NCBI GenBank assembly: GCA_018303285.1
Contig: JAGVYL010000014.1
Span: forward strand, 1-38,035
DNA: 38,035 nt
Source of the DNA: Candidatus Woesearchaeota archaeon
GTDB lineage: Archaea > Nanobdellota > Nanobdellia > Woesearchaeales > GW2011-AR9
Direction of reading: 5' to 3'
Below the pieces are notes generated by a model. It was not told the DNA's origin and made no database searches. It saw nothing but the letters and a program-made list of their open reading frames with translations. This document shows, piece after piece, positions 25,424 through 33,392 of this stretch (within the stretch, counting starts at the first letter, position 1; each line of letters opens with the position of its first letter). Made by a program: the position numbers and the translations under genes.

Positions 25424-26758
25424 TTAATTTTCCTTCTTAGGCTCTTTAGCGATTTCCCAATGGCCGCCTTTCGCTCCACCGACTCTTTTCAGCAAGCCCC
25501 TCTTCTTGAGGACATTTATATTCTTGTCAACAGCCGTTGTGCTTATGCCAATTTTTTCCGCCATCTCTCGTTTAGAAATGAGGGGATTATCCGCCACAAA
25601 TCTCAAGATTTTCTTCTGATTCTCTACCAACCCTTCTACCAACCCTTCTACCAACCCTTCTACCGCCTTCCGGTTAAACGTCACAATAAACTGTCTTCCT
25701 ACCTCTTTAAATTTAGTATCTGGTTCTCTGGCTAAAATCAAACCAATGCCTCTGCCCCACTTTTCGACAAAATGGATCTGATGAAACATTTCGGCGAGAA
25801 GTTCATTCCTACGTTCAGAAACTCCGCCGGCTTTGATTTTCTCAATAGTTAGCCCGCCGTATAGTAAACCCGGACTTCTAATCTCCAGTCTATCTTTGAA
25901 GATAGCAATATTGACAGAATCGTAGAGATAATAATCCCGATGGCAAAAAGCGTTGATGATTGCTTCTCGGAAAGCTTCCTTATCAATCTCGGGAACATCT
26001 ACTCGATATAATCCTTCCAACCTCATCCCCATATGGATATTTTCCAGAATATATCTTTCAGCTTTTTCAATCAAGGTAAACACATCTCCAACAAATTCCT
26101 GCATATCAATTGTGACCGCAGTTGTTTCGCCAAAGACTGCACAGCGTAACTTTACATTAGGGAAAAACTTTTCTGGATTTTTAGCGAAGAGAATAACTGC
26201 CGTGTTCAATATTTTTCCTTGCGAGAGGAGACTGAGTTTCTTCAAAGAATTCTCGACGGTATCAAAGCTTTTTCCTGCTTTTTGTAAGAACCACCACAAC
26301 TTTTTCTGGCTGATATCGCTTATTTTCGCCTCTTTACAAACCTCTTTATCCCACGCCATTTTTTCTTTATTCTTGTCAAGAATCATCCTTTCAACTTCTT
26401 TGGCGTTTAATTGCCTATCTTCATCCCCTACCCTTATGTATGCTCTTCCTTGCGCGAAATATGGAATGTTGTTGCCTGCAAATTCTATATGGACGCAGGG
26501 CATTCTTTCTATTACCAACTCATTGACTTTGGGGAATATCTTTGGTTCAATATGTTCAGAGATAGCTCTCGAAACCTCTCGCAAAGTATTCTCAGTGACA
26601 GTTTGACCGACTACTTTTCCATTACGGTCAACACCAAAATACAATTCTCCTTGTTGGTGTTTATTAAGAATAGAAGCTATAGAGATAAGCGCTTCTTTTA
26701 GTTCTGAAGTTGACTTCTTCAACTCTAAAGTTTCGTTTTCTCTTAGCTTTTCTGTCAT
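25424..26758 (-). CDS. AlbA_2/Schlafen-like ATP-binding transcriptional regulator with C-terminal wHTH
   Basis: ENETLELKKSTSELKEALISIASILNKHQQGELYFGVDRNGKVVGQ; AFREAIINAFCHRDYYLYDSVNIAIFKDRLEIRSPG; wHTH NPLISKREMAEKIGISTTAVDKNINVLKKRGLL. Confidence 0.88.
   Translation of the reverse strand: MTEKLRENETLELKKSTSELKEALISIASILNKHQQGELYFGVDRNGKVVGQTVTENTLREVSRAISEHIEPKIFPKVNELVIERMPCVHIEFAGNNIPYFAQGRAYIRVGDEDRQLNAKEVERMILDKNKEKMAWDKEVCKEAKISDISQKKLWWFLQKAGKSFDTVENSLKKLSLLSQGKILNTAVILFAKNPEKFFPNVKLRCAVFGETTAVTIDMQEFVGDVFTLIEKAERYILENIHMGMRLEGLYRVDVPEIDKEAFREAIINAFCHRDYYLYDSVNIAIFKDRLEIRSPGLLYGGLTIEKIKAGGVSERRNELLAEMFHQIHFVEKWGRGIGLILAREPDTKFKEVGRQFIVTFNRKAVEGLVEGLVEGLVENQKKILRFVADNPLISKREMAEKIGISTTAVDKNINVLKKRGLLKRVGGAKGGHWEIAKEPKKEN
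25623..25664 (-). repeat. 12-bp in-frame tandem repeat encoding VEGL
   Basis: TCTACCAACCCT x3 plus 6 nt; encodes VEGLVEGLVEGLVE linker. Confidence 0.9.
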
Positions 26759-26764
26759 TCCCTA

Positions 26765-26788
26765 AAGATTATTCTTGGGGTTTTTAAA
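26765..26788 (-). promoter_or_regulatory. Promoter block TTTAAAAACCCCAAGAATAATCTT (copy 2)
   Basis: 24/24 identical to 25382-25405, upstream of the AlbA_2 regulator start. Confidence 0.75.
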
Positions 26789-26801
26789 CCTATTTACTCT
26801 T

Positions 26802-26900
26802 ATTTATTGAGAAAAACAATCTCTCCGGCCTGTTCCTCATCTGCACCAAGCGCTTTGGCCAGCTTGCATATTAAAACCAGTAGATTGCCGCTTTCGAAAG
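26802..26900 (-). pseudogene. Displaced rpp30 3'-end fragment
   Basis: Minus-strand ESGNLLVLICKLAKALGADEEQAGEIVFLNK* parallels Rpp30 C-terminus MRSPFDLQKLAKVLGADEGTAEEIILR*. Confidence 0.6.
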
Positions 26901-26951
26901 GTTTTTAAATAGTTATGTTTTTTGTATAGTATAACAAGCAAAAAACATAAA

Positions 26952-28151
26952 ATGGAGCCGCCGTTAATAAAAAGAAAATTAATAGAAAAGATTGTAAAAT
27001 ATACTAATTCTAAAGAAGCGTTGGTAATTCACGGAGCCAGGCAGGTAGGCAAAACCTCGTTGATGAAGTACCTTTTAAAAAATTACATCTCTCAAAATGC
27101 GTTTTATTTTGATTTAGAACTGCCGGGCTTATTAGAACTATGCAACCAAGGTCCGGAGAGTGTTTATCAATATCTGCTTCAAAAGGGAGCCAGGGAAAAT
27201 CAACGAATTTTTCTGGTAATTGATGAAATTCAGTATCTCGATAATCCTACCAACTTCATAAAAATACTCTGCGACCATTATTCCTCAATCAAATTAATCG
27301 TCTCTGGCTCATCCACCTTTGAAATAAAAAAGAAATTTAAAGACAGTCTTGTCGGAAGAATTCTCACATTTGAACTTTATCCATTGAGTTTTGAAGAATT
27401 TCTTCTTTTTAAAGAGAAAAAGTATAAATTAACCAAAGAAAACGTCAAAGCAATAAATGATGAGCTTATTCTGTTAGCTGAAGAGTATATCCGATTTGGC
27501 GGGTATCCGCGAATAGTTTTAGAACACTCGGAAGAAAAAAAGTACACCTTTCTTTCCCAGATAATCAATACTTACCTCAGAAAAGATATTCGAGACATTG
27601 GAAAGATAAGAGATATTTCCTCGTTCAACAAATTGTTGGAGTTGTTGGCTTCACAATCCGGACAAATTTTAAATATTCTGGAAATTTCTAATACTCTCAA
27701 GATTAACAGGGAAACCGTTTCCCTCTACTTGGAGTTGTTGGAGAATACATTCATAATAAAACGAATCTCCCCTTTTCATAAAAACTTGAGAAGCGAATTG
27801 TCAAAAAATCCAAAAATATTTTTTTTAGACACGGGGTTAATGCATCTGCTATGGCTAAAAGAATTTCCTAAAGTTATTCTGGGCAATGCCTTTGAAACAT
27901 TTGTCTTTTTAGAGTTGATGAAATTAAACCGAGAGATACATTTCTGGAGAACGACAAATAAGCAGGAAATAGATTTTATTGTTAAAAACAAAGAGTTGTA
28001 TGCTATAGAATCTAAGTACAACTTTCATAATATTAATAAAAAAAGTTTAATTTTTTTCTCTGAAACATATCCCTGTAAGATGAGGGTTGTTGGTTTAAAA
28101 GGAGAACAAGCCGGGAAGTATGTCTGGGAATTAGTGAAAGAGTTAGAATAG
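26952..28151 (+). CDS. AAA ATPase with DUF4143-type C-terminus
   Basis: LVIHGARQVGKTSLMKYLL (Walker A), IFLVIDEIQYL (Walker B), GSSTFEIKKKFKDSLVGRILTFELYPLSFEEF, C-terminal FETFVFLELMK..EIHFWRTTNKQEIDFIV nuclease-like. Confidence 0.9.
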   Translation: MEPPLIKRKLIEKIVKYTNSKEALVIHGARQVGKTSLMKYLLKNYISQNAFYFDLELPGLLELCNQGPESVYQYLLQKGARENQRIFLVIDEIQYLDNPTNFIKILCDHYSSIKLIVSGSSTFEIKKKFKDSLVGRILTFELYPLSFEEFLLFKEKKYKLTKENVKAINDELILLAEEYIRFGGYPRIVLEHSEEKKYTFLSQIINTYLRKDIRDIGKIRDISSFNKLLELLASQSGQILNILEISNTLKINRETVSLYLELLENTFIIKRISPFHKNLRSELSKNPKIFFLDTGLMHLLWLKEFPKVILGNAFETFVFLELMKLNREIHFWRTTNKQEIDFIVKNKELYAIESKYNFHNINKKSLIFFSETYPCKMRVVGLKGEQAGKYVWELVKELE

Positions 28152-28160
28152 ATTTCTAAT

Positions 28161-28772
28161 TCAACGAAGAATAATCTCTTCAGCCGTCCCCTCGTCTGCA
28201 CCCAGCACTTTGGCCAGCTTCTGCAGATCAAAAGGGCTTCTCATTGCTTCAGTATAAGCAGTAAAACTGCCCAAAAAAGTTTTCACTCCAAATTTCCGGC
28301 AGAAACGGATATTCTGCATCATCCTTCCTAAAACCAACCCTCTCTTTTCTGTCTCCAAAAGAGAAGAAAAAGAAAATGCAATAATCTTCCCGTTCCGAGC
28401 TGCAATCCGGCAGATTATCTCATCCAGACCGGATTTGCGGTAATGCAGATGATCTTTTTTATGCGTATATTCAAGATTAAAAAGTATATCTGCCGCAGTC
28501 TTCTCCAAGACAAAGCGGTTGAATTCTTCTTCTCCGGCCGGTACCAAAGCTAAAAATTTCTTTCCTTTGATTTGATCGATTTTTCTGGTTAATTTGTTTC
28601 CTATCAAATCAGCCACCAGCACCCCATAAAGCAGTTTAATTTTCCCTGCCGGTAAAATTTTTACTTTCTCCGGTGCATCATAAATTAGGACTAACTGCTC
28701 GTAGCCTAAGGCTAAAGCCATTTCAATCAGTTCCGATTCATTTCCTTCCGGAAAAACCAAATCCGTTTTCAT
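28161..28772 (-). CDS. Ribonuclease P protein component 3 (Rpp30)
   Basis: PHP-fold Rpp30: ILFNLEYTHKKDHLHYRKSGLDEIICRIAARNGKIIAFSFSSLL...NIRFCRKFGVKTFLGSFTAYTEAMRSPFDLQKLAKVLG. Confidence 0.85.
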   Translation of the reverse strand: MKTDLVFPEGNESELIEMALALGYEQLVLIYDAPEKVKILPAGKIKLLYGVLVADLIGNKLTRKIDQIKGKKFLALVPAGEEEFNRFVLEKTAADILFNLEYTHKKDHLHYRKSGLDEIICRIAARNGKIIAFSFSSLLETEKRGLVLGRMMQNIRFCRKFGVKTFLGSFTAYTEAMRSPFDLQKLAKVLGADEGTAEEIILR

Positions 28773-29344
28773 ATTAAGCGAACTCCGTCACGCAAAATGT
28801 TTTTAACCAGTAAATCTTTTTTATGTTTATAAAAACCAGTTTTCTCAAAATAATGTATCTCAATCTTTTTATTATAAATCTTTTCTAATTTAGCCACTAT
28901 TTTATTGATGTTCTCTTTACGAATCTCCTGTGAATATAAGACTGCTATATCCACATCCGAATTTTCTTTGTACACTAGTTTAGCATAAGAGCCAAAGAGC
29001 CAGACCTCATCTCCCTTAAGGAACAATAGGGAATCAACCAAATCAGTTAAAAGATAGAACACCGTAAGAGGCAATTCTCTCAACTGCTGATATTGATACT
29101 GGCATATTTCTAAAAGTTCTTTAGCCGATTTATCGGCAATATTTAGAGAGTAATAATTTTTTTCTCTTTTGGCAACGCCGGAGGCAAGAATCTGGCGAAG
29201 AGCTTTATCTAAAGGTACATTATTCAACCGGGTTTTCTCTTTGATTTCTTTCCGGTTAAAGCGGGAGCCGGGGGATAGGCTGAATAAAATTAATAGTTTA
29301 TAGCAATCTGAATTAAAAATCAGACTAATCACTATTCTCACCAA
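28769..29344 (-). CDS. wHTH-nucleotidyltransferase (MNT) antitoxin-like protein
   Basis: VWLFGSYAKLVYKENSDVDIAVLY (GSxxxx...SDVD); wHTH N-terminus. Confidence 0.85.
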   Translation of the reverse strand: MVRIVISLIFNSDCYKLLILFSLSPGSRFNRKEIKEKTRLNNVPLDKALRQILASGVAKREKNYYSLNIADKSAKELLEICQYQYQQLRELPLTVFYLLTDLVDSLLFLKGDEVWLFGSYAKLVYKENSDVDIAVLYSQEIRKENINKIVAKLEKIYNKKIEIHYFEKTGFYKHKKDLLVKNILRDGVRLI

Positions 29345-29618
29345 ACAAAAGATTTATTTTCTTCAAAATGATGGTAGTAGCATGCACTTCTAATTCTACC
29401 TTTAGGCGAAACTGTTTGGCTAGAAGTAACTTCGTAATATCATGCATTGCATAATAGCCGGAGATAATGCTCCATCGAGGAAAGGTTTTTAAAACTGCTT
29501 GGCCATGGTGAAAATTGTCTAAATACGAATGTTTAAAGAAATTAGTGTATCTTTCTAATTCTAACTCGCCAATACGGCTAAGTTTTCCTTCTTGAAGTAG
29601 TTTCTCAATTTTTACCAT
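29325..29618 (-). CDS. Short HEPN-like protein, apparently lacking C-terminal Rx4-6H region
   Basis: FPRWSIISGYYAMHDITKLLLAKQF is HEPN-like; ends early at LLFGENSD and overlaps MNT by 20 nt. Confidence 0.65.
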   Translation of the reverse strand: MVKIEKLLQEGKLSRIGELELERYTNFFKHSYLDNFHHGQAVLKTFPRWSIISGYYAMHDITKLLLAKQFRLKVELEVHATTIILKKINLLFGENSD

Positions 29619-29679
29619 ATTTTAGGTATAATCTGTTATTTGTTTATATACTTTACCTAAAAAATGGTATTTTATTTAC

Positions 29680-29750
29680 AAGAAACTTCGTGGTTAAAAG
29701 GTTCTGGCTTTAGCACGAAGTTTGTTGTTTCAAAACAGTGGTTTTGTTAC
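29680..29750. repeat. Palindromic element resembling the 84-bp insertion
   Basis: AAACTTCGTG/CACGAAGTTT (29683-29692/29714-29723) then CAAAAC-AGTG-GTTTTG (29731-29746), ending GTTTTGTTAC; TTAC at 29676-29679 and 29747-29750. Confidence 0.55.
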
Positions 29751-30633
29751 CAACTAACTGTTCAACAATCTGGCAAGCCCGGCAGATCTCCTGCCGACCA
29801 GCTTCTCCGCAGATCCGGCAGGCCTGCGGCTCTTTGGCCGAAGAGTATTTCTTCCGAATCGCCGGCAAAAGACCGATAAAATTTTTGACCAGCCTTTCGT
29901 TCACATTTTTCTCCGACAGTTCTAATTCATTTAGTCCATCCCGCACTTTGCCTCGGAAAGAAAGATATGCATACGGGCATTCATGATAAGAAACTTCAAA
30001 TTCCTTAAGCAGAGAATACGCCATCACTTCTTTCTCCGAGCAGAAATAAAGCGGCTTGATGCGTTCAGTAAATTTCTTATGAGAGAATGCTCCGGTCTTC
30101 GGCCCGAGATTAGCCGAAAGAGCCAGATTGCCGTTGCAGAGATTCATCAAGATGCTCTGGCTTTCATCATCTAGATTATGGCCGGTGGCAATTACATCAA
30201 AACTCCGCGATTTCTGATTAAGCAGATATCTCCGCAGAATCCCGCAGGCATAGCAGGGATGACCGCCCAGTTTTTTTAGTATCTTGTCCAAAGAAGCGCC
30301 AAACTCTTTCTGAAATGAATAAATCTGCAGAGGAATTTTATTCTCTCGGCAGAACTTCTGCAAATCGAGGAGAGTATGCGGCCGATAGCCTTTGATTCCT
30401 TCATCTATGGCCAAGGCAGTTGGTTTATAGCCCCATTTATTCAGCAGATACAAAGCTACTGTGCTGTCTTTGCCGCCGGAGCAGGCCACAACCAATTTAA
30501 TTTTTTTATTCGGCAGCAATTTGTACTTTTGGATTGTTTCCTTCACTTTACTTTCAAAGTAGGCCAAGAAGTGATTCTTGCAGAGGGCCGGAGAAGAGAA
30601 AACAGCTTTCTGGAGGCATTTTGAACAGTTCAT
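29710..30633 (-). CDS. NcsA/Ncs6/TtcA-like tRNA 2-thiolation ATP pyrophosphatase
   Basis: CSKC...LVVACSGGKDSTVALYLL (PP-loop), HPCYACGILRR, ATGHNLDDESQSILMNL, C-terminal CRICGEAGRQEICRAC Zn motif. Confidence 0.92.
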   Translation of the reverse strand: MNCSKCLQKAVFSSPALCKNHFLAYFESKVKETIQKYKLLPNKKIKLVVACSGGKDSTVALYLLNKWGYKPTALAIDEGIKGYRPHTLLDLQKFCRENKIPLQIYSFQKEFGASLDKILKKLGGHPCYACGILRRYLLNQKSRSFDVIATGHNLDDESQSILMNLCNGNLALSANLGPKTGAFSHKKFTERIKPLYFCSEKEVMAYSLLKEFEVSYHECPYAYLSFRGKVRDGLNELELSEKNVNERLVKNFIGLLPAIRKKYSSAKEPQACRICGEAGRQEICRACQIVEQLVGNKTTVLKQQTSC

Positions 30634-30664
30634 TTTAACAAGTAAAATGCCGATATATTTTATA

Positions 30665-30870
30665 TGCTTCTATTTTTATCGCAGGAGCGGCTTATACGGT
30701 TGCTGTTTGCCGACCCGACAGGGGTTGTCCCTACGGGATGTCGGGTAGGACAAGCTTTTCGACTATCAAATTATAGAAGTGAGGAGGAACGACTTTCGAG
30801 TTTGGCTTCGAGGAGAAAAGTTGCCCGTCTGCCGTCGGTGGCGGTTCAAAATTTATTGTAGTCACTTCAT
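30665..30870. other. Structured intergenic region (candidate ncRNA or repeat element)
   Basis: CCCGACA...TGTCGGG stem-loop (about 30714-30746) and further GC-rich palindromic segments in an otherwise AT-rich gap; no convincing CDS. Confidence 0.4.
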
Positions 30871-30949
30871 AGTTACAATTCAACCAAAAGCTTTATATAG
30901 GTGTGGCTCTTTTTAGGTCTATAATAATCCAAATTGGAGGTAAAATAAA

Positions 30950-31348
30950 ATGACTTACGCAATGGCACAAGCGGAATTGGAAGGTTTTCCTGTTCAATAT
31001 GGTGAAGAAATAGTTCGGCACTTGAACAGAGTAGTTAGTGCTAGACTGAAAGATAATACCACTCTCAAAGAAATCGGAGAGGCAGTTTCGCCGTATGTCA
31101 GACATGCTTTGAATGATGATACAAAAGACGGATATACTTGGTATGGTGGGCTTTATTATGATGTTAATGGAGCAAGAGTAGCTGTTCTTTTTCCATGGCA
31201 TCAAGATTGGAAGCATCCAGAAACTCAAATGGATAGATCCATAAATGTTTATAGTGATAGAGAATTACCTCAAGAAGTTGTTGGAAATTTATTAGAGCAA
31301 ATTGCATATCAAACAGCTCTGAGAGTTCCTCTTTCAAAAAGAATCTAA
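30950..31348 (+). CDS. Hypothetical protein
   Basis: 132 aa; TATA-like TTTATATAGG near 30891-30901 and SD GGAGGTAAA before ATG. Confidence 0.7.
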   Translation: MTYAMAQAELEGFPVQYGEEIVRHLNRVVSARLKDNTTLKEIGEAVSPYVRHALNDDTKDGYTWYGGLYYDVNGARVAVLFPWHQDWKHPETQMDRSINVYSDRELPQEVVGNLLEQIAYQTALRVPLSKRI

Positions 31349-31501
31349 TCTTCTTATTCTTTTATAACTTAAGCCCTCCTCCTCAATTCAATTTGCAAAA
31401 TTCGAGAGAGCAAAGCGAACCGCTAAATAATCGTTAGAGGATAGTGCGGAGCATTTCCAAGTCGTTTCGTTATCAGATTTAGCGAAGGCAGACTCGGAAA
31501 T

Positions 31502-31696
31502 TTATCCTCCCGAAACCACAGAAACAACTTTTATCTTATCTTTTTCTTTTATTTTTTCATCAAGAGTAATCAGCTCTTTGTCTCGAATCACTAAGACGGC
31601 CGCTTCATTAATCCCCAGCTTCTCCAGCAGTTCTTTGGCCGTGCCTGTAAACTTCAGGTTTCTCTTTTTATTTTCTCGTTCTAAGTAAACTTCCAT
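31502..31696 (-). CDS. Ubiquitin-like small modifier / sulfur carrier (SAMP/MoaD/ThiS-like)
   Basis: 64 aa beta-grasp-like sequence ending VVSVVSGG (diglycine C-terminus). Confidence 0.85.
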   Translation of the reverse strand: MEVYLERENKKRNLKFTGTAKELLEKLGINEAAVLVIRDKELITLDEKIKEKDKIKVVSVVSGG

Positions 31697-31698
31697 TT

Positions 31699-32493
31699 TT
31701 ATTCTCCAACCAACGGCCGCATAACCACAAGCGTTGTCTTCAACTCTTTAAAGTTTTCCATCCGCTGGCCCACTGCCATCGCTCCTACTTTTTCTTTCTC
31801 GGCCCACGCTTCAATTTCTTTAATCGTTTTCACAATCTTCAGCTCTAAAGGAAAAGGAGAGTATTCTTGCAGCAAAGAAATATCTTTTTCTTTCAAAGCA
31901 AAAGGATAAATCGCGCAGCCCCGCTTCATCATCAACTTTCCAGCTTGCAGGCTGTCTTCATTTTCTACCAGCAAAGCCACTCTTCCCTCACAGCCGACAG
32001 GTAATCCTCCTACACTTGGGATTTTCTCAGCGAATAAATAAACACAATCCTCTTCTACTTCCACCCCTAATTCTATATCCGGCTGGTGCATATCCACTTC
32101 TTTTTTTGTTTTCGCTTCTAGATACTTCCCCAGTTCGCGGTTAATCTCAGGAGAAGTAAGGGGAAACTTCTTGTTCTGTCTCTGAGCATTGACCTTGAAA
32201 GTCTTAAATTTTAGTTCCTGCACAAAGCCCACAGCTGTCTTTTTCAGCTCGTCCCAATCTAAGGTTGCCTTTCTGACAGGAGAATAAGAAACTAAACCAA
32301 AGACTTTGGCCAAAAAAAGTAGTTCTTTATCTTCACTTTCCACTAGCAGACGGTTATGTATTTTTTTAACTATGATACTCAAGTTCCGCTGCTCGGCCAT
32401 CAGCTTGATATTGCGCATCAAAGCATCTTCAAAATGCTTCCGGTTCAGGCCTTTGAGGAAGATTTCCCCATAGCGGCAGAGGTAAAGGGTCAT
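31699..32493 (-). CDS. ThiI-like THUMP protein with degenerate/shortened PP-loop domain
   Basis: RYGEIFLKGLNRKHFEDALMRNI (ThiI NFLD), THUMP, GGLPVGCEGRVALLVENEDSLQAGKLMMKRGC where SGGxDS should occur, ...MRPLVGE* terminal. Confidence 0.88.
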   Translation of the reverse strand: MTLYLCRYGEIFLKGLNRKHFEDALMRNIKLMAEQRNLSIIVKKIHNRLLVESEDKELLFLAKVFGLVSYSPVRKATLDWDELKKTAVGFVQELKFKTFKVNAQRQNKKFPLTSPEINRELGKYLEAKTKKEVDMHQPDIELGVEVEEDCVYLFAEKIPSVGGLPVGCEGRVALLVENEDSLQAGKLMMKRGCAIYPFALKEKDISLLQEYSPFPLELKIVKTIKEIEAWAEKEKVGAMAVGQRMENFKELKTTLVVMRPLVGE

Positions 32494-32674
32494 TTTTGCT
32501 TAAAAGCCAAAAACCTTTATAATTCTTTAGTTCTCCCCGGTTTATTCAAAAAGACAGCTCGTAAAACAAGTATTCTCATTTCTTATGGAACTCTTTTCTA
32601 GCTGTTCTATCTCTTAAACCTCCATCGGAAATCATGGGGTCGGCCATACTCTAAACTACCCATTTAAGCTTCAA

Positions 32675-32798
32675 AATATATTTAAAAAGCCGGCCATTTC
32701 CTTTATAAATAGCTCAAAAACAGCAAATTCAGGCAAATATTTAAATACTATCAGCATTTATAAATGGTTTATAAACAATATTTAATGATTTATAAACC
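32675..32798 (+). promoter_or_regulatory. Array of TATA-like boxes upstream of tbp
   Basis: ATATATTTAAAAA, TTTATAAATA (32702), AATATTTAAATA (~32736), TTTATAAATG (32758), TTTATAAAC (~32768), TTTATAAACC (~32789). Confidence 0.65.
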
Positions 32799-32813
32799 AG
32801 GGGGTGCATTGGC

Positions 32814-33392
32814 ATGGCAAAGATAAAGAAAGAAGTTAAGATTCATAAGAAAGAGATTGCAGTGGTCAATATCGTAATCAGTTCTGCATTGGAAAAAGAT
32901 ATTCCTTTGGAAAAGATGGCCGCTACATTAAGCAACACTGAATACAATCCTGAGCAGTTTCCTGGATTAGTTCTTAGGATCAAAGAGCCGAAAACCTCCG
33001 CACTAATTTTCTCCAGCGGCAAGATTGTTCTCACTGGCGCCCGCACGATGGAAGATGTGCAAAAAGGCATTGAAGCCATTATCAAACAGCTGAAAAAATT
33101 GAATATCAATGTAACTATCAAGCCAGAGATCACAGTACAAAATATTGTTGCTTCAGGAAATGTGGGAATGGATCTCAATCTCAACGTTTTAGGCATTAAA
33201 TTGCCTAATACTGAATACGAACCAGAACAATTTCCCGGGTTGGTACACAAGCTTAAAGGAACTAATGCTACGTTCCTTCTGTTTTCCAACGGGAAGATTG
33301 TCTGCACCGGAACCAAAAGCGAACAGCAAGCCAGAGATGCCTTGGACAAGCTAATTGAAACCCTGAAAAAGGTAATGGCGGAAAAATCCTAA
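32814..33392 (+). CDS. tbp: TATA-box-binding protein
   Basis: Two direct repeats NTEYNPEQFPGLVLRIKEPKTSALIFSSGKIVLTGA / NTEYEPEQFPGLVHKLKGTNATFLLFSNGKIVCTG. Confidence 0.97.
   Translation: MAKIKKEVKIHKKEIAVVNIVISSALEKDIPLEKMAATLSNTEYNPEQFPGLVLRIKEPKTSALIFSSGKIVLTGARTMEDVQKGIEAIIKQLKKLNINVTIKPEITVQNIVASGNVGMDLNLNVLGIKLPNTEYEPEQFPGLVHKLKGTNATFLLFSNGKIVCTGTKSEQQARDALDKLIETLKKVMAEKS

Noticed and set aside
25381-25479. N-terminal 33 aa of ORF 20998..25479 (-)
   Set aside because: Overlaps the regulator 3' end and the shared promoter block; a signal peptide begins at the downstream Met (25380).
25623-25664. Short tandem repeat as a CRISPR-like array
   Set aside because: Units are 12 bp, contiguous with no spacers, and in frame within a coding sequence.
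30664-30861. 65-aa ORF (+) as a protein gene
   Set aside because: Overlaps strong palindromes, no SD, composition looks like translated structured/repeat DNA.
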